Assembly: GCF_963678635.1 (NCBI RefSeq)
Contig: NW_026970913.1
Location: 1 to 64,000, forward strand
Source of the DNA: Symsagittifera roscoffensis
Lineage: Eukaryota; Xenacoelomorpha; Acoela; Convolutidae
Length of the DNA stretch: 64,000 nucleotides
Reading direction: 5' to 3'
Position 1 is the first letter of the stretch. Each line of letters starts with the position of its first letter. Positions 10,851-24,146 of this stretch are shown here, one piece after another. The position numbers and the translations under genes were made by a program. The notes under the pieces were generated by a model, which did not search any database, was not told where the DNA came from, and saw only the letters and a list, made by a program, of their open reading frames with translations.

Positions 10851-13800
10851 AGCACTTTTTAGTTTTTCGGATATTTGGCATATCGGATGTTCGCCATGGT
10901 AAAGCTAGTTTTCGCAGGTTTGCAGCACTTTTTGGTTTTTCGGATGTTTGACACATCGGATGTTTGCCATGGAAAAGCTGCTTTTCGGATGTTTGCAGCA
11001 CTTTTTTTTTTGAATGTTTGACATATCGGATGTTTGCCCTCGTAAAGCTGCTTTTCGGGTGTTTACAGCTTTTTTTAGTTTTTGAATGTTTGACAAATCG
11101 GATGTTTGCCCTCGTAAAGCTGGTTTTCGCATGTTTGCAGCACTTTTTGTTTTTTCGGATGTTTGACATATCGGATGTTTGCCATGGTAAAGCTGGTTTT
11201 CGGATACTTGTAGCACTTTTTTGTTTTTTCGTATGTTTGACATATCGGATGTTTGCCCTGGTAAAGCTGGTTTACGCATTTTTGCACCACATTTTGGTTT
11301 TTCGGATGTTTGACACATCGGATGTTTGCCCTGGAAAAGCTGCATTTCGGATGTTTGCAGCACTTTTTAGTTTTTCGGATATTTGGCATATCGGATGTGT
11401 TCGCCATGGTAAAACTGCTTTTCGGATGTTTACAGTTTTTTTAGTTTTTGAATGTTTGACAAATCGGATTTTTGCCCTCGTAAAGCTGGTTTTCGCATGT
11501 TTAGAGCACTTTTTGGTTTTTCGGATGTTTGACATATCGGATGTTTGCCATGGTAAAGCTGGTTTTCGGATAATTGCAGCACTTTTTGTTTTTTCGGATG
11601 TTTGACATATCGGATGTTTGCCCTGGTAAAGCTGGTTTTCGCATTTTTGCACCACATTTTGGTTTTTCGGATGTTTGACACATCGGATGTTTGCCCTGGA
11701 AAAGCTGCTTTTTGGATGTTTGCAGCACTTTTTGTTTTTTCGGATGTTCGACATATCGGATGTATTGCCCTGGTAAAGCTGGTTTTCGCATGTATGCAGC
11801 ACTTTTTGGTTTTTCGGATGTCTGACATATCGGATGTTTACCCTGGAAAAGCCGCTTTTCGGATGTTTGCAGCACGTTTTAGTTTTTCGGAAATTTGGCA
11901 TATCGGATGTGTTCGCCATGGTAAAACTGCTTTTCGGATTTTTGCAGCCTTTTTTGGTTTTTCGGATATTTGGCATATCGGATGATCGCCATGGTAAAGC
12001 TGGATTTCGGATGTTTGCAGCACTTTTTGGTTTTTCAGATGTTTGACATATCGGATGTTTGCCCTGGTAAAGCTGTTTTTCGCAGGTTTGCAGCACTTTT
12101 TGGTATTTCGGATGTTTGACACATCGGATGTTTGCCAAGGAAAAGCTGCTTTTCGGATGTTTGCAGCACTTTTTGTTTTTTTTGGATGTTTGACATATCG
12201 GATGGTTGCCCTGGCAAAGCTGCTTTTCGGATGTTTGCAGCACTAGTTTTTGAATCTTTGACATATCGGATGTTTGCCCTCGTAAAGCTGCTGTTCGGAT
12301 GTTTGCAGCACTTTTTAGTTTTTGAATGTTTGACAAATCGGATGTTTGCCCTCGTAAAGCTGGTTTTCGCATGTTTGCAGCACTTTTTGGTTTTTCGGAT
12401 GTTTGACATATCGGATGTTTGCCATGGTAAAGCTGGTTTTTGGATAATTGCAGCACTTTTTGTTTTTTCGGATGTTTGACATATCGGATGTTTGCCCTGG
12501 TAAAGCTGGTTTTCGCATTTTTGCACCACTTTTTGGTTTTTCGGATGATTGACACATCGGATATTTGCCCTGGAAAAGCTGCTTTTCGGATGTTTGCAGC
12601 ACTTTTTGTTTTTTCGGATGTTTGACATATCGGATGTGTTGCCCTGGTAAAGCTGGTTTTCGCATGTATGCAGCACTTTTTGGTTTTTCGGATGTCTGAC
12701 ATATCGGATGTTTGCCATGGAAAAGCTGCTTTTCGGATGTTTGCAGCACTTTTTAGTTTTTCGGATATTTGGCATATCGGATGTGTTCGCCATGGTAAAA
12801 CTGCTTTTCGGATGTTTGCAGCCTTTTTTGGTTTTTCGGATATTTGGCATATCGGATGTTCGCCATGGTAAAGCTGGTTTTCGGATGTTTGCAGCACTTT
12901 TTGTTTTTGCAGATGTTTGACATATCGGATGTTTGCCCTGGTAAAGCTGGTTTTCGCAGGTTTGCAGCACTTTTTAGTTTTTCGGATGTTTGACACATCG
13001 GATGTTTGCCAAGGAAAAGCTGCTTTTTTGGGAATTTTGCAGCACTTTTGTTTTTTTTTGGATGTTTGACATATCGGATGTTTGCCCTGGCAAAGCTGCT
13101 TTTCGGATGTTTGCAGCACTTTTTAGTGTTTGAATGTTTGACATATCGAATGTTTGCCCTCGTAAAGCTGCTTTTCGGATGTTTGCAGCACTTTTTAGTT
13201 TTTGAATGTTTGACAAATCGGAAGTTTGCCCTCGTAAAGCTGGTTTTCGCATGTTTGCAGCACTTTTTGGTTTTTCGGATGTTTGACATATCGGATATTT
13301 GCCATGGTAAAGCTGGTTTTCGGATAATTGCAGCACTTTTTGTTTTTTTGGATGTTTGACATATCGGATTTTTGCCCTGGTAAAGCTGGTTTTCGCATTT
13401 TTGCACCACATTTTGGTTTTTCGGATGTTTGACACATCGGATATTTGCCCTGGAAAAGCTGCTTTTCGGATGTTTGCAGCACTTTTTGTTTTTTTGGATG
13501 TTTGACATATCGGATGTGTTGCCCTGGTAAAGCTGGTTTTCGCATGTATGCAGCACTTTTTAGTTTTCGGATGTCTGACATATCGGATGTTTGCCCTGGA
13601 AAAGCTGCTTTTCGGATGTTTGCAGCACTTTTTAGTTTTTCGGATTTTTGGTATATCGGATGTTCGCCATGGTAAAACTGCTTTTCGGATGGTTGCAGCA
13701 CTTTTTGGTTTTTCGGATATTTGGCATATCGGATGTTCGCCATGGTAAAGCTGGTTTTCGGATGTTTGCAGCACTTTTTGGTTTTTCAGATCTTTGACAT

Positions 13801-16800
13801 ATCGGATGTTTGCCCTGGTAAAGCTGGTTTTCGCAGGTTTGCAGCACTTTTTGGTTTTTCGGATGTTTGACACATCGGATGTTTGCCAAGGAAAAGCTGC
13901 TTTTCGGATGTTTGCAGCATTAGTTTTTGAATGTTTGACATGTCGGATGTTTGCCCTCGTAAAGCTGCTTTTCGGATGTTTGCAGCACTTTTTAGTTTTC
14001 GGATGTTTGAGATATCGGATGTTTGCCCTGGAAAAGCTGCTTTTCGGATGTTTGCAGCACTTTTTTTTTTTCGGATGTTTGACATATCGGATGTGTTGCC
14101 CTGGTAAAGCTGGTTTTCGCAGGTTTGCAGCACTTTTTGGTTTTTCGGATGTTTGACACATCGGATGTTTGCCAAGGAAAAGCTGCTTTTCGGATGTTTG
14201 CAGCACTAGTTTTTGAATGTTTGACATGTCGGATGTTTGCCCTCGTAAAGCTGGTTTTCGCATGTTTGCACCACATTTTGGTTTTTCGGATGTTTGACAC
14301 ATCGGATGTTTGCCCTGGAAAAGCTGCTTTTCGGATGTTTGCAGCACTTTTTGTTTTTTCGGATGTTTGACATATCGGATGTGTTGCCCTGGTAAAGCTG
14401 GTTTTCGCATGTATGCAGCACTTTTTGGTTTTTCGGATATCTGACATATCGGATGTTTGCCCTGGAAAAGCTGCTTTTCGGATGTTTGCAGCACTTTTTA
14501 GTTTTTCGGATATTTGGCATATCGGATGTTGGTCATGGTAAAACTGCTTTTCGGATGTTTGCAGCACTTTTTGCTTTTTCGGATATTTGGCATATCGGAT
14601 GTTCGCCATGGTAAAGCTGGTTTTTGGATGTTTGCAGCGCTTTTTGGTTTTTCAGACGTTTGACATATCGGATCTTTGCCCTGGTAAAGCTGTTTTTCGC
14701 AGGTTTGCGGCACTTTTTGGTTTTCCGGATTTTTGACACATCGGATGTTCGCCATGGTAAAGCTGGTTTTCGGATGTTTGCAGCACTTTTTGGTTTTTCA
14801 GATGTTTGACATATCGGATGTTTGCCCTGGTAAAGCTGGTTTTCGTAGGTTTGCAGCACTTTTTGGTTTTTCGGATGTTTGACACATCGGATGTTTGCCA
14901 AGGAAAAGCTGCTTTTTTGGGATGTTTGCAGCACTTTTTGTTTTTTTTGGATGTTTGACATATCGGATGTTTGCCCTGGCAAAGCTGCTTTTCGGATGTT
15001 TGCAGCACTTTTTAGTTTTTGAATGTTTGACATATCGAATGTTTGCCCTCGTAAAGCTGCTTTTCGGATGTTTGCAGCACTTTTTAGTTTTTGAATGTTT
15101 GACAAATCGGAAGTTTGCCCTCGTAAAGCTGGTTTTCGCATGTTTGCAGCACTTTTTGGTTTTTCGGATGTTTGACATATCGGATATTTGCCATGGTAAA
15201 GCTGGTTTTCGGATAATTGCAGCACTTTTTGTTTTTTTGGATGTTTGACATATCGGATTTTTGCCCTGGTAAAGCTGGTTTTCGCATTTTTGCACCACAT
15301 TTTGTTTTTTCGGATGTTTGACACATCGGATATTTGCCCTGGAAAAGCTGCTTTTCGGATGTTTGCAGCACTTTTTGTTTTTTTGGATGTTTGACATATC
15401 GGATGTGTTGCCCTGGTAAAGCTGGTTTTCGCATGTATGCAGCACTTTTTGGTTTTCGGATGTCTGACATATCGGATGTTTGCCCTGGAAAAGCTGCTTT
15501 TCGGATGTTTGCAGCACTTTTTAGTTTTTCGGATTTTTGGTATATCGGATGTTCGCCATGGTAAAACTGCTTTTCGGATGGTTGCAGCACTTTTTGGTTT
15601 TTCGGATATTTGGCATATCGGATGTTCGCCATGGTAAAGCTGGTTTTCGGATGTTTGCAGCACTTTTTGCTTTTTCGGATATTTGGCATATCGGATCTTT
15701 GCCCTGGTAAAGCTGGTTTTCGCAGGTTTGCAGCATTTTTTGGTTTTCCGGATGTTTGACACATCGGATGTTCGCCATGGTAAAGCTGGTTTTCGGATGT
15801 TTGCAGCACTTTTTGGTTTTTCAGATGTTTGACATATCGGATGTTTGCCCTGGTAAAGCTGGTTTTCGCAGGTTTGCAGCACTTTTTGGTTTTTCGGATG
15901 TTTGACACATCGGATGTTTGCCAAGGAAAAGCTGCTTTTTTGGGATGTTTGCAGCACTTTTTGTTTTTTTTGGATGTTTGACATATCGGATGTTTGCCCT
16001 GGCAAAGCTGCTTTTCGGATGTTTGCAGCACTTTTTAGTTTTTGAATGTTTGACAAATCGGAAGTTTGCCCTCGTAAAGCTGGTTTTCGCATGTTTGCAG
16101 CACTTTTTGGTTTTTCGGATGTTTGACATATCGGATATTTGCCATGGTAAAGCAGTTTTTGGATAATTGCAGCACTTTTTGTTTTTTTGGATGTTTGACA
16201 TATCGGATTTTTGCCCTGGTAAAGCTGGTTTTCGCATTTTTGCACCACATTTTGGTTTTTCGGATGTTTGACACATCGGATATTTGCCCTGGAAAAGCTG
16301 CTTTTCGGATGTTTGCAGCACTTTTTGTTTTTTTGGATGTTTGACATATCGGATGTGTTGCCCTGGTAAAGCTGGTTTTCGCATGTATGCAGCACTTTTT
16401 GGTTTTCGGATGTCTGACATATCGGATGTTTGCCCTGGAAAAGCTGCTTTTCGGATGTTTGCAGCACTTTTTAGTTTTTCGGATTTTTGATATATCGGAT
16501 GTTCGCCATGGTAAAACTGCTTTTCGGATGGTTGCAGCACTTTTTGGTTTTTCGGATATTTGGCATATCGGATGTTCGCCATGGTAAAGCTGGTTTTCGG
16601 ATGTTTGCAGCACTTTTTGGTTTTTCAGATCTTTGACATATCGGATGTTTGCCCTGGTAAAGCTGGTTTTCGCAGGTTTGCAGCACTTTTTGGTTTTTCG
16701 GATGTTTGACACATCGGATGTTTGCCAAGGAAAAGCTGCTTTTCGGATGTTTGCAGCACTAGTTTTTGAATGTTTGACATGTCGGATGTTTGCCCTCGTA

Positions 16801-17300
16801 AAGCTGCTTTTCGGATGTTTGCAGCACTTTTTAGTTTTCGGATGTTTGAGATATCGGATGTTTGCCCTAGTAAAGCTGGTTTTCGCATGTTTGCACCACA
16901 TTTTGGTTTTTCGGATGTTTGACACATCGGATGTTTGCCCTGGAAAAGCTGCTTTTCGGATGTTTGCAGCACTTTTTGTTTTTTCGGATGTTTGACATAT
17001 CGGATGTGTTGCCCTGGTAAAGCTGGTTTTTGCATGTATGCAGCACTTTTTGGTTTTTCGGATGTCTGACATATCGGATGTTTGCCCTGGAAAAGCTGCT
17101 TTTCGGATGTTTGCAGCACTTTTTAGTTTTTCGGATATTTGGCATATCGGATGTTGGTCATGGTAAAACTGCTTTTCGGATGTTTGCAGCACTTTTTGCT
17201 TTTTCGGATTTTTGGCATATCGGATGTTCGCCATGGTAAAGCTGGTTTTCGCAGGTTTGCAGCACTTTTTGGTTTTCCGGATGTTTGACACATCGGATGT
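10851..17300 (+). repeat. Satellite block 4: 1,889 / 950 / 2,839-bp related units
   Basis: Marker monomers are CCAAGGAAAAGCTGC and GGATGTGTTGCCC (a one-base G insertion in M2). 12.97-13.75 kb recurs at 14.86-15.64 kb (offset 1,889). 15,334-15,637 recurs at 16,284-16,587 (offset 950). 13,794-14,520 is largely repeated from 16,633 (offset 2,839), with rearranged internal parts. The variant GCACTAGTTTTTGAATG, which lost four T and gained a SpeI-like ACTAGT, first appears here near 12,240. Confidence 0.83.
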
Positions 17301-17324
17301 TTGCCATGGAAAAGCTGCTTTTCG

Positions 17325-17378
17325 GATGTTTGCAGCACTTTTTGTTTTTTCGGATGTTTGCAGCACTTTTTAGTTTTT
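17325..17378 (+). repeat. Truncated monomer: M1 and M2 deleted (28-bp remnant)
   Basis: Two M3 modules follow each other directly. After GCAGCAC and its T-tract, CGGATGTTTG continues into a second CAGCACTTTTTAG. About 45 bp (M1+M2) is missing, with the breakpoint inside the shared TCGGATGTTTG. Confidence 0.88.
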
Positions 17379-19185
17379 GAATGTTTGACAAACCGGATGT
17401 TTGCCCTCGTAAAACTGGTTTTCGGATGTTTGCAGCACTTTTTGGTTTTTCGGATGTTTGACATATCGGATGTTTGCCATGGTAAAGCTGGTTTTCGGAT
17501 AATTGCAGCACTTTTTGGTTTTTCGGATGTTTGACATATCGGATGTTTGCCCTGGTAAAGCTGGTTTTCGCATGTTTGCACCACATTTTGGTTTTTCGGA
17601 TGTTTGACACATCGGATGTTTGCCCTGGAAAAGCTGCTTTTCGGATGTTTGCAGCACTTTTTGTTTTTTCGGATGTTTGATATATCGGATGTGTTGCCCT
17701 GGTAAAGCTGGTTTTCGCATGTATGCAGCACTTTTTGGTTTTTCGGATGTCTGACATATCGGATGTTTGCCCTGGAAAAGCTGCTTTTCGGATGTTTGCA
17801 GCACTTTTTAGTTTTTCGGATTTTTGGCAAATCGGATGTTCGCCATGGTAAAACTGCTTTTCGGATGTTTGCAGCACTTTTTGGTTTTTCGGATATTTGG
17901 CATATCGGATGTTCGCCATGGTAAAGCTGGTTTTCGGATGTTTGCAGCACTTTTTGGTTTTTCAGATGTTTGACATATCGGATGTTTGCCCTGGTAAAGC
18001 TGGTTTTCGCAGGTTTGCAGCACTTTTTGGTTTTTCGGATGTTTGACACATCGGATGTTTGCCATGGAAAAGCTGCTTTTCGGATGTTTGCAGCTTTTTT
18101 TGATTTTTCGGATGTTTGACATATCAGATGTTTGCCCTGGCAAAGCTGCTTTTCGGATGTTTGCAGCACTAGTTTTTGAATGTTTGACATATCGGATGTT
18201 CGCCCTGGTAAAGCTGGTTTTCGCATGTATGCAGCACTTTTTGGTTTTTCGGATGTCTGACATATCGGATGTTTGCCCTGGAAAAGCTGCTTTTCGGATG
18301 TTTGCAGCACTTTTTAGTTTTTCGGATATTTGGCATATCGGATGTTCGCCATGGTAAAACTGCTTTTCGGATGTTTGCAGCACTTTTTGGTTTTTCGGAT
18401 ATTTGGCATATCGGATGTTCGCCATGGTAAAGCTGGTTTTCGGATGTTTGCAGCACTTTTTGGTTTTTCGGATGTTTGACATATCGGATGTTTGCCATAG
18501 TAAAGCTGGTTTTCGGATAATTGCAGCACTTTTTAGTTTTTCGGATATTTGGCAAATCGGATGTTCGCCATGGTAAAACTGCTTTTCGGATGATTGCAGC
18601 ACTTTTTGGTTTTTCGGATATTTGGCATATCGGATGTTCGCCATGGTAAAGCTGGTTTTCGGATGTTTGCAGCACTTTTTGGTTTTTCAGATGTTTGACA
18701 TATCGGATGTTTGCCCTGGCAAAGCTGCTTTTCGGATGTTTGCAGCACTAGTTTTTGAATGTTTGACATATCAGATGTTTGCCCTGGCAAAGCTGCTTTT
18801 CGGATGTTTGCAGCACTAGTTTTTGAATGTTTGTCATATCGGATGTTCGCCCTGGTAAAGCTGGTTTTCGCATGTATGCAGCACTTTTTGGTTTTTCGGA
18901 TGTCTGACATATCGGATGTTTGCCATGGAAAAGCTGCTTTTCGGATGTTTGCAGCACTTTTTAGTTTTTCGGATATTTGGCATATCGGATGTTCGCCATG
19001 GTAAAACTGCTTTTCGGATGTTTGCAGCACTTTTTGGTTTTTCGGATATTTGGCATATCGGATGTTCGCCATGGTAAAGCTGGTTTTCGGATGTTTGCAG
19101 CACTTTTTGGTTTTTCGGATGTTTGACATATCGGATGTTTGCCATGGTAAAGCTGGTTTTCGGATAATTGCAGCACTTTTTGGTT

Positions 19186-19204
19186 TTTCGGATGTTTGCC
19201 CTGG
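19186..19204 (+). repeat. Truncated monomer: M1 deleted (57-bp copy)
   Basis: The T-tract is followed by TCGGATGTTTGCCCTGG, so the 16-bp GACATA-bearing M1 is absent and M2 begins at once. The breakpoint is hidden in the repeated 11-mer. Confidence 0.88.
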
Positions 19205-22200
19205 TAAAGCTGGTTTTCGCATGTTTGCACCACATTTTGGTTTTTCGGATGTTTGACACATCGGATGTTTGCCCTGGAAAAGCTGCTTTTCGGATGTTTG
19301 CAGCACTTTTTGTTTTTTCGGATGTTTGATATATCGGATGTGTTGCCCTGGTAAAGCTGGTTTTCGCATGTATGCAGCACTTTTTGGTTTTTCGGATGTC
19401 TGACATATCGGATGTTTGCCCTGGAAAAGCTGCTTTTCGGATGTTTGCAGCACTTTTTAGTTTTTCGGATATTTGGCAAATCGGATGTTCGCCATGGTAA
19501 AGCTGCTTTTCGGATGTTTGCAGCACTTTTTGGTTTTTCGGATATTTGGCATATCGGATGTTCGCCATGGTAAAGCTGGTTTTCGGATGTTTGCAGCACT
19601 TTTTGGTTTTTCAGATGTTTGACATATCGGATGTTTGCCCTGGTAAAGCTGGTTTTCGCAGGTTTGCAGCACTTTTTGATTTTTCGGATGTTTGACACAT
19701 CGGATGTTTGCCATGGAAAAGCTGCTTTTCGGATGTTTGCAGCTTTTTTTGATTTTTCGGATGTTTGACATATCAGATGTTTGCCCTGGCAAAGCTGCTT
19801 TTCGGATGTTTGCAGCACTAGTTTTTGAATGTTTGACATATCGGATGTTCGCCCTGGTTAAGCTGGTTTTCGCATGTATGCAGCACTTTTTGGTTTTTCG
19901 GATGTCTGACATATCGGATGTTTGCCCTGGAAAAGCTGCTTTTCGGATGTTTGCAGCACTTTTTAATTTTTCGGATATTTGGCATATCGGATGTTCGCCA
20001 TGGTAAAACTGCTTTTCGGATGTTTGCAGCACTTTTTGGTTTTTCGGATATTTGGCAAATCGGATGTTCGCCATGGTAAAACTGCTTTTCGGATGTTTGC
20101 AGCACTTTTTGGTTTTTCGGATGTTTGATATATCGGATGTGTTGCCCTGGTAAAGCTGGTTTTCGCATGTATGCAGCACTTTTTGGTTTTTCGGATGTCT
20201 GACATATCGGATGTTTGCCCTGGAAAAGCTGCTTTTCGGATGTTTTCAGCACTTTTTAGTTTTTCGGATATTTGGCAAATCGGATGTTCGCCATGGTAAA
20301 ACTGCTTTTCGGATGTTTGCAGCACTTTTTGGTTTTTCGGATATTTGGCATATCGGATGTTCGCCATGGTAAAGCTGGTTTTCGGATGTTTGCAGCACTT
20401 TTTGGTTTTTCAGATGTTTGACATATCGGATGTTTGCCATGGTAAAGCTGGTTTTCGGATAATTGCAGCACTTTTTAGTTTTTCGGATATTTGGCAAATC
20501 GGATGTTCGCCATGGTAAAACTGCTTTTCGGATGTTTGCAGCACTTTTTGGTTTTTCGGATGTTTGACACATCGGATGTTTGCCATGGAAAAGCTGCTTT
20601 TCGGATGTTTGCAGCTTTTTTTGATTTTTCGGATGTTTGACATATCAGATGTTTGCCCTGGCAAAGCTGCTTTTCGGATGTTTGCAGCACTAGTTTTTGA
20701 ATGTCTGACATATCGGATGTTTGCCCTGGAAAAGCTGCTTTTCGGATGTTTGCAGCACTTTTTAATTTTTCGGATATTTGGCATATCGGATGTTCGCCAT
20801 GGTAAAACTGCTTTTCGGATGTTTGCAGCACTTTTTGGTTTTTCGGATATTTGGCATATCGGATGTTCGCCATGGTAAAGCTGTTTTTCGGATGTTTGCA
20901 GCACTTTTTGGTTTTTCGGATGTTTGACATATCGGATGTTTGCCATGGTAAAGCTGGTTTTCGGATAATTGCAGCACTTTTTAGTTTTTCGGATATTTGG
21001 CAAATCGGATGTTCGCCATAGTAAAACTGCTTTTCGGATGTTTGCAGCACTTTTTGGTTTTTCAGATGTTTGACATATCGGATGTTTGCCCTGGCAAAGC
21101 TGCTTTTCGGATGTTTGCAGCACTAGTTTTTGAATGTTTGACATATCAGATGTTTGCCCTGGCAAAGCTGCTTTTCGGATGTTTGCAGCACTAGTTTTTG
21201 AATGTTTGACATATCGGATGTTCGCCCTGGTAAAGCTGGTTTTCGCATGTATGCAGCACTTTTTGGTTTTTCGGATGTCTGACATATCGGATGTTTGCCC
21301 TGGAAAAGCTGCTTTTCGGATGTTTGCAGCACTTTTTAGTTTTTCGGATATTTGGCATATCGGATGTTCGCCATGGTAAAACTGCTTTTCGGATGTTTGC
21401 AGCACTTTTTGATTTTTCGGATATTTGGCATATCGGATGTTCGCCATGGTAAAGCTGGTTTTCGGATGTTTGCAGCACTTTTTGGTTTTTCGGATGTTTG
21501 ACATATCGGATGTTTGCCATGGTAAAGCTGGTTTTCGGATAATTGCAGCACTTTTTGGTTTTTTGGATGTTTGACATATCGGATGTTTGCCCTGGTAAAG
21601 CTGGTTTTCGCATGTTTGCACCACTTTTTGTTTTTTCGGATGTTTGACACATCGGATGTTTGCCCTGGAAAAGCTGCTTTTCGGATGTTTGCAGCACTTT
21701 TTGTTTTTTCGGATGTTTGATATATCGGATGTGTTGCCCTGGTAAAGCTGGTTTTCGCATGTATGCAGCACTTTTTGGTTTTTCGGATGTCTGACATATC
21801 GGATGTTTGCCCTGGAAAAGCTGCTTTTCGGATGTTTGCAGCACTTTTTAGTTTTTCGGATATTTGGCAAATCGGATGTTCGCCATGGTAAAACTGCTTT
21901 TCGGATGTTTGCAGCACTTTTTGGTTTTTCGGATATTTGGCATATCGGATGTTCGCCATGGTAAAGCTGGTTTTCGGATGTTTGCAGCACTTTTTGGTTT
22001 TTCAGATGTTTGACATATCGGATGTTTGCCCTGGTAAAGCTGGTTTTCGCAGGTTTGCAGCACTTTTTGGTTTTTCGGATGTTTGACACATCGAATGTTT
22101 GCCATGGAAAAGCTGCTTTTCGGATGTTTGCAGCTTTTTTTGATTTTTTGGATGTTTGACATATCAGATGTTTGCCATGGTAAAGCTGGTTTTCGGATGT

Positions 22201-24112
22201 TTGCAGCATTTTTTGGTTTTTCGGATGTTTGACAAATCGGATGTTTGCCATGGTAAAGCTGGTTTTCGGATAATTGCAGCACTTTTTAATTTTTTCGGAT
22301 ATTTGGCAAATCGGATGTTCGCCATGGTAAAACTGCTTTTCGGATGTTTGCAGCACTTTTTGGTTTTTCGGATATTTGGCATATCGGATGTTTGCCATGG
22401 TAAAGCTGCTTTTCGGATGTTTGCAGCACTAGTTTTTGAATGTTTGTCATATCGGATGTTCGCCCTGGTAAAGCTGGTTTTCGCATGTATGCAGCACTTT
22501 TTGGTTTTTCGGATGTCTGACATATCGGATGTTTGCCCTGGAAAAGCTGCTTTTCGGATGTTTGCAGCACTTTTTAGTTTTTCGGATATTTGGCATATCG
22601 GATGTTTGCCATGGTAAAACTGCTTTTCGGATGTTTGCAGCACTTTTTGGTTTTTCGGATATTTGGCATATCGGATGTTTGCCATGGTAAAGCTGGTTTT
22701 CGGATGTTTGCAGCACTTTTTGGTTTTTCGGATGTTTGACAAATCGGATGTTTGCCATGGTAAAGCTGGTTTTCGGATAATTGCAGCACTTTTTAATTTT
22801 TTCGGATATTTGGCAAATCGGATGTTCGCCATGGTAAAACTGCTTTTCGGATGTTTGCAGCAATTTTTGGTTTTTCGGATATTTGGCATATCGGATGTTC
22901 GCCATGGTAAAGCTGGTTTTCGGATGTTTGCAGCACTTTTTGGTTTTTCAGATGTTTGACATATCGGATGTTTGCCCTGGCAAAGCTGCTTTTCGGATGT
23001 TTGCAGCACTAGTTTTTGAATGTTTGACATATCAGATGTTTGCCCTGGCAAAGCTGCTTTTCGGATGTTTGCAGCACTAGTTTTTGAATGTTTGACATAT
23101 CGGATGTTCGCCCTGGTAAAGCTGGTTTTCGCATGTATGCAGCACTTTTTGGTTTTTCGGATGTCTGACATATCGGATGTTTGCCCTGGAAAAGCTGCTT
23201 TTCGGATGTTTGCAGCACTTTTTAGTTTTTCGGATATTTGGCATATCGGATGTTCGCCATGGTAAAACTGCTTTTCGGATGTTTGCAGCACTTTTTGGTT
23301 TTTCGGATATTTGGCATATCGGATGTTCGCCATGGTAAAGCTGGTTTTCGGATGTTTGCAGCACTTTTTGGTTTTTCGGATGTTTGACATATCGGATGTT
23401 TGCCATGGTAAAGCTGGTTTTCGGATAATTGCAGCACTTTTTGGTTTTTCGGATGTTTGACATATCGGATGTTTGCCCTGGTAAAGCTGGTTTTCGCATG
23501 TTTGCACCACATTTTGGTTTTTCGGATGTTTGACACATCGGATGTTTGCCCTGGAAAAGCTGCTTTTCGGATGTTTGCAGCATTTTTTGTTTTTTCGGAT
23601 GTTTGATATATCGGATGTGTTGCCCTGGTAAAGCTGGTTTTCGCATGTATGCAGCACTTTTTGGTTTTTCGGATGTCTGACATATCGGATGTTTGCCCTG
23701 GAAAAGCTGCTTTTCGGATGTTTGCAGCACTTTTTAGTTTTTCGGATATTTGGCAAATCGGATGTTCGCCATGGTAAAACTGCTTTTCGGATGTTTGCAG
23801 CAGTTTTTGGTTTTTCGGATATTTGGCATATCGGATGTTCGCCATGGTAAAGCTGGTTTTCGGATGTTTGCAGCACTTTTTGGTTTTTCAGATGTTTGAC
23901 ATATCGGATGTTTGCCCTGGCAAAGCTGCTTTTCGGATGTTTGCAGCACTAGTTTTTGGTTTTTCAGATGTTTGACATATCAGATGTTTGCCCTGGTAAA
24001 GCTGGTTTTCGCAGGTTTGCAGCACTTTTTGGTTTTTCGGTTGTTTGACACATCGGATGTTTGCCATGGAAAAGCTGCTTTTCGGATGTTTGCAGCTTTT
24101 TTTGATTTTTCG

Positions 24113-24146
24113 GATGTTTGACATATCAGATGTTTGACATATCAGA
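24113..24146 (+). repeat. Expanded monomer: M1 duplicated
   Basis: The string GATGTTTGACATATCA occurs twice in direct succession before GATGTTTGCCC, adding one 16-bp M1. This is the reciprocal of the M1 deletions at 19,190 and 40,216. Confidence 0.9.

Noticed and set aside
11700..11790. CENP-B box (TTCG-4N-A-2N-CGGG core)
   Set aside because: The nearest matches, such as TTCGACATATCGGAT, have the TTCG and the A but fail at the CGGG end. No full match was seen by eye; an exhaustive pattern search on both strands would settle it.
18043..18357. Plus-strand frames of 60-240 codons (Phe/Cys-rich repeats)
   Set aside because: They recur at monomer-multiple spacings and stop at fixed consensus positions (GTTTGAC and GGTAAAG). 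They are by-products of the repeat.
24113..24146. Telomere-like or microsatellite tract
   Set aside because: The doubled GATGTTTGACATATCA is a 16-bp module duplication in one monomer, not a simple-sequence repeat.
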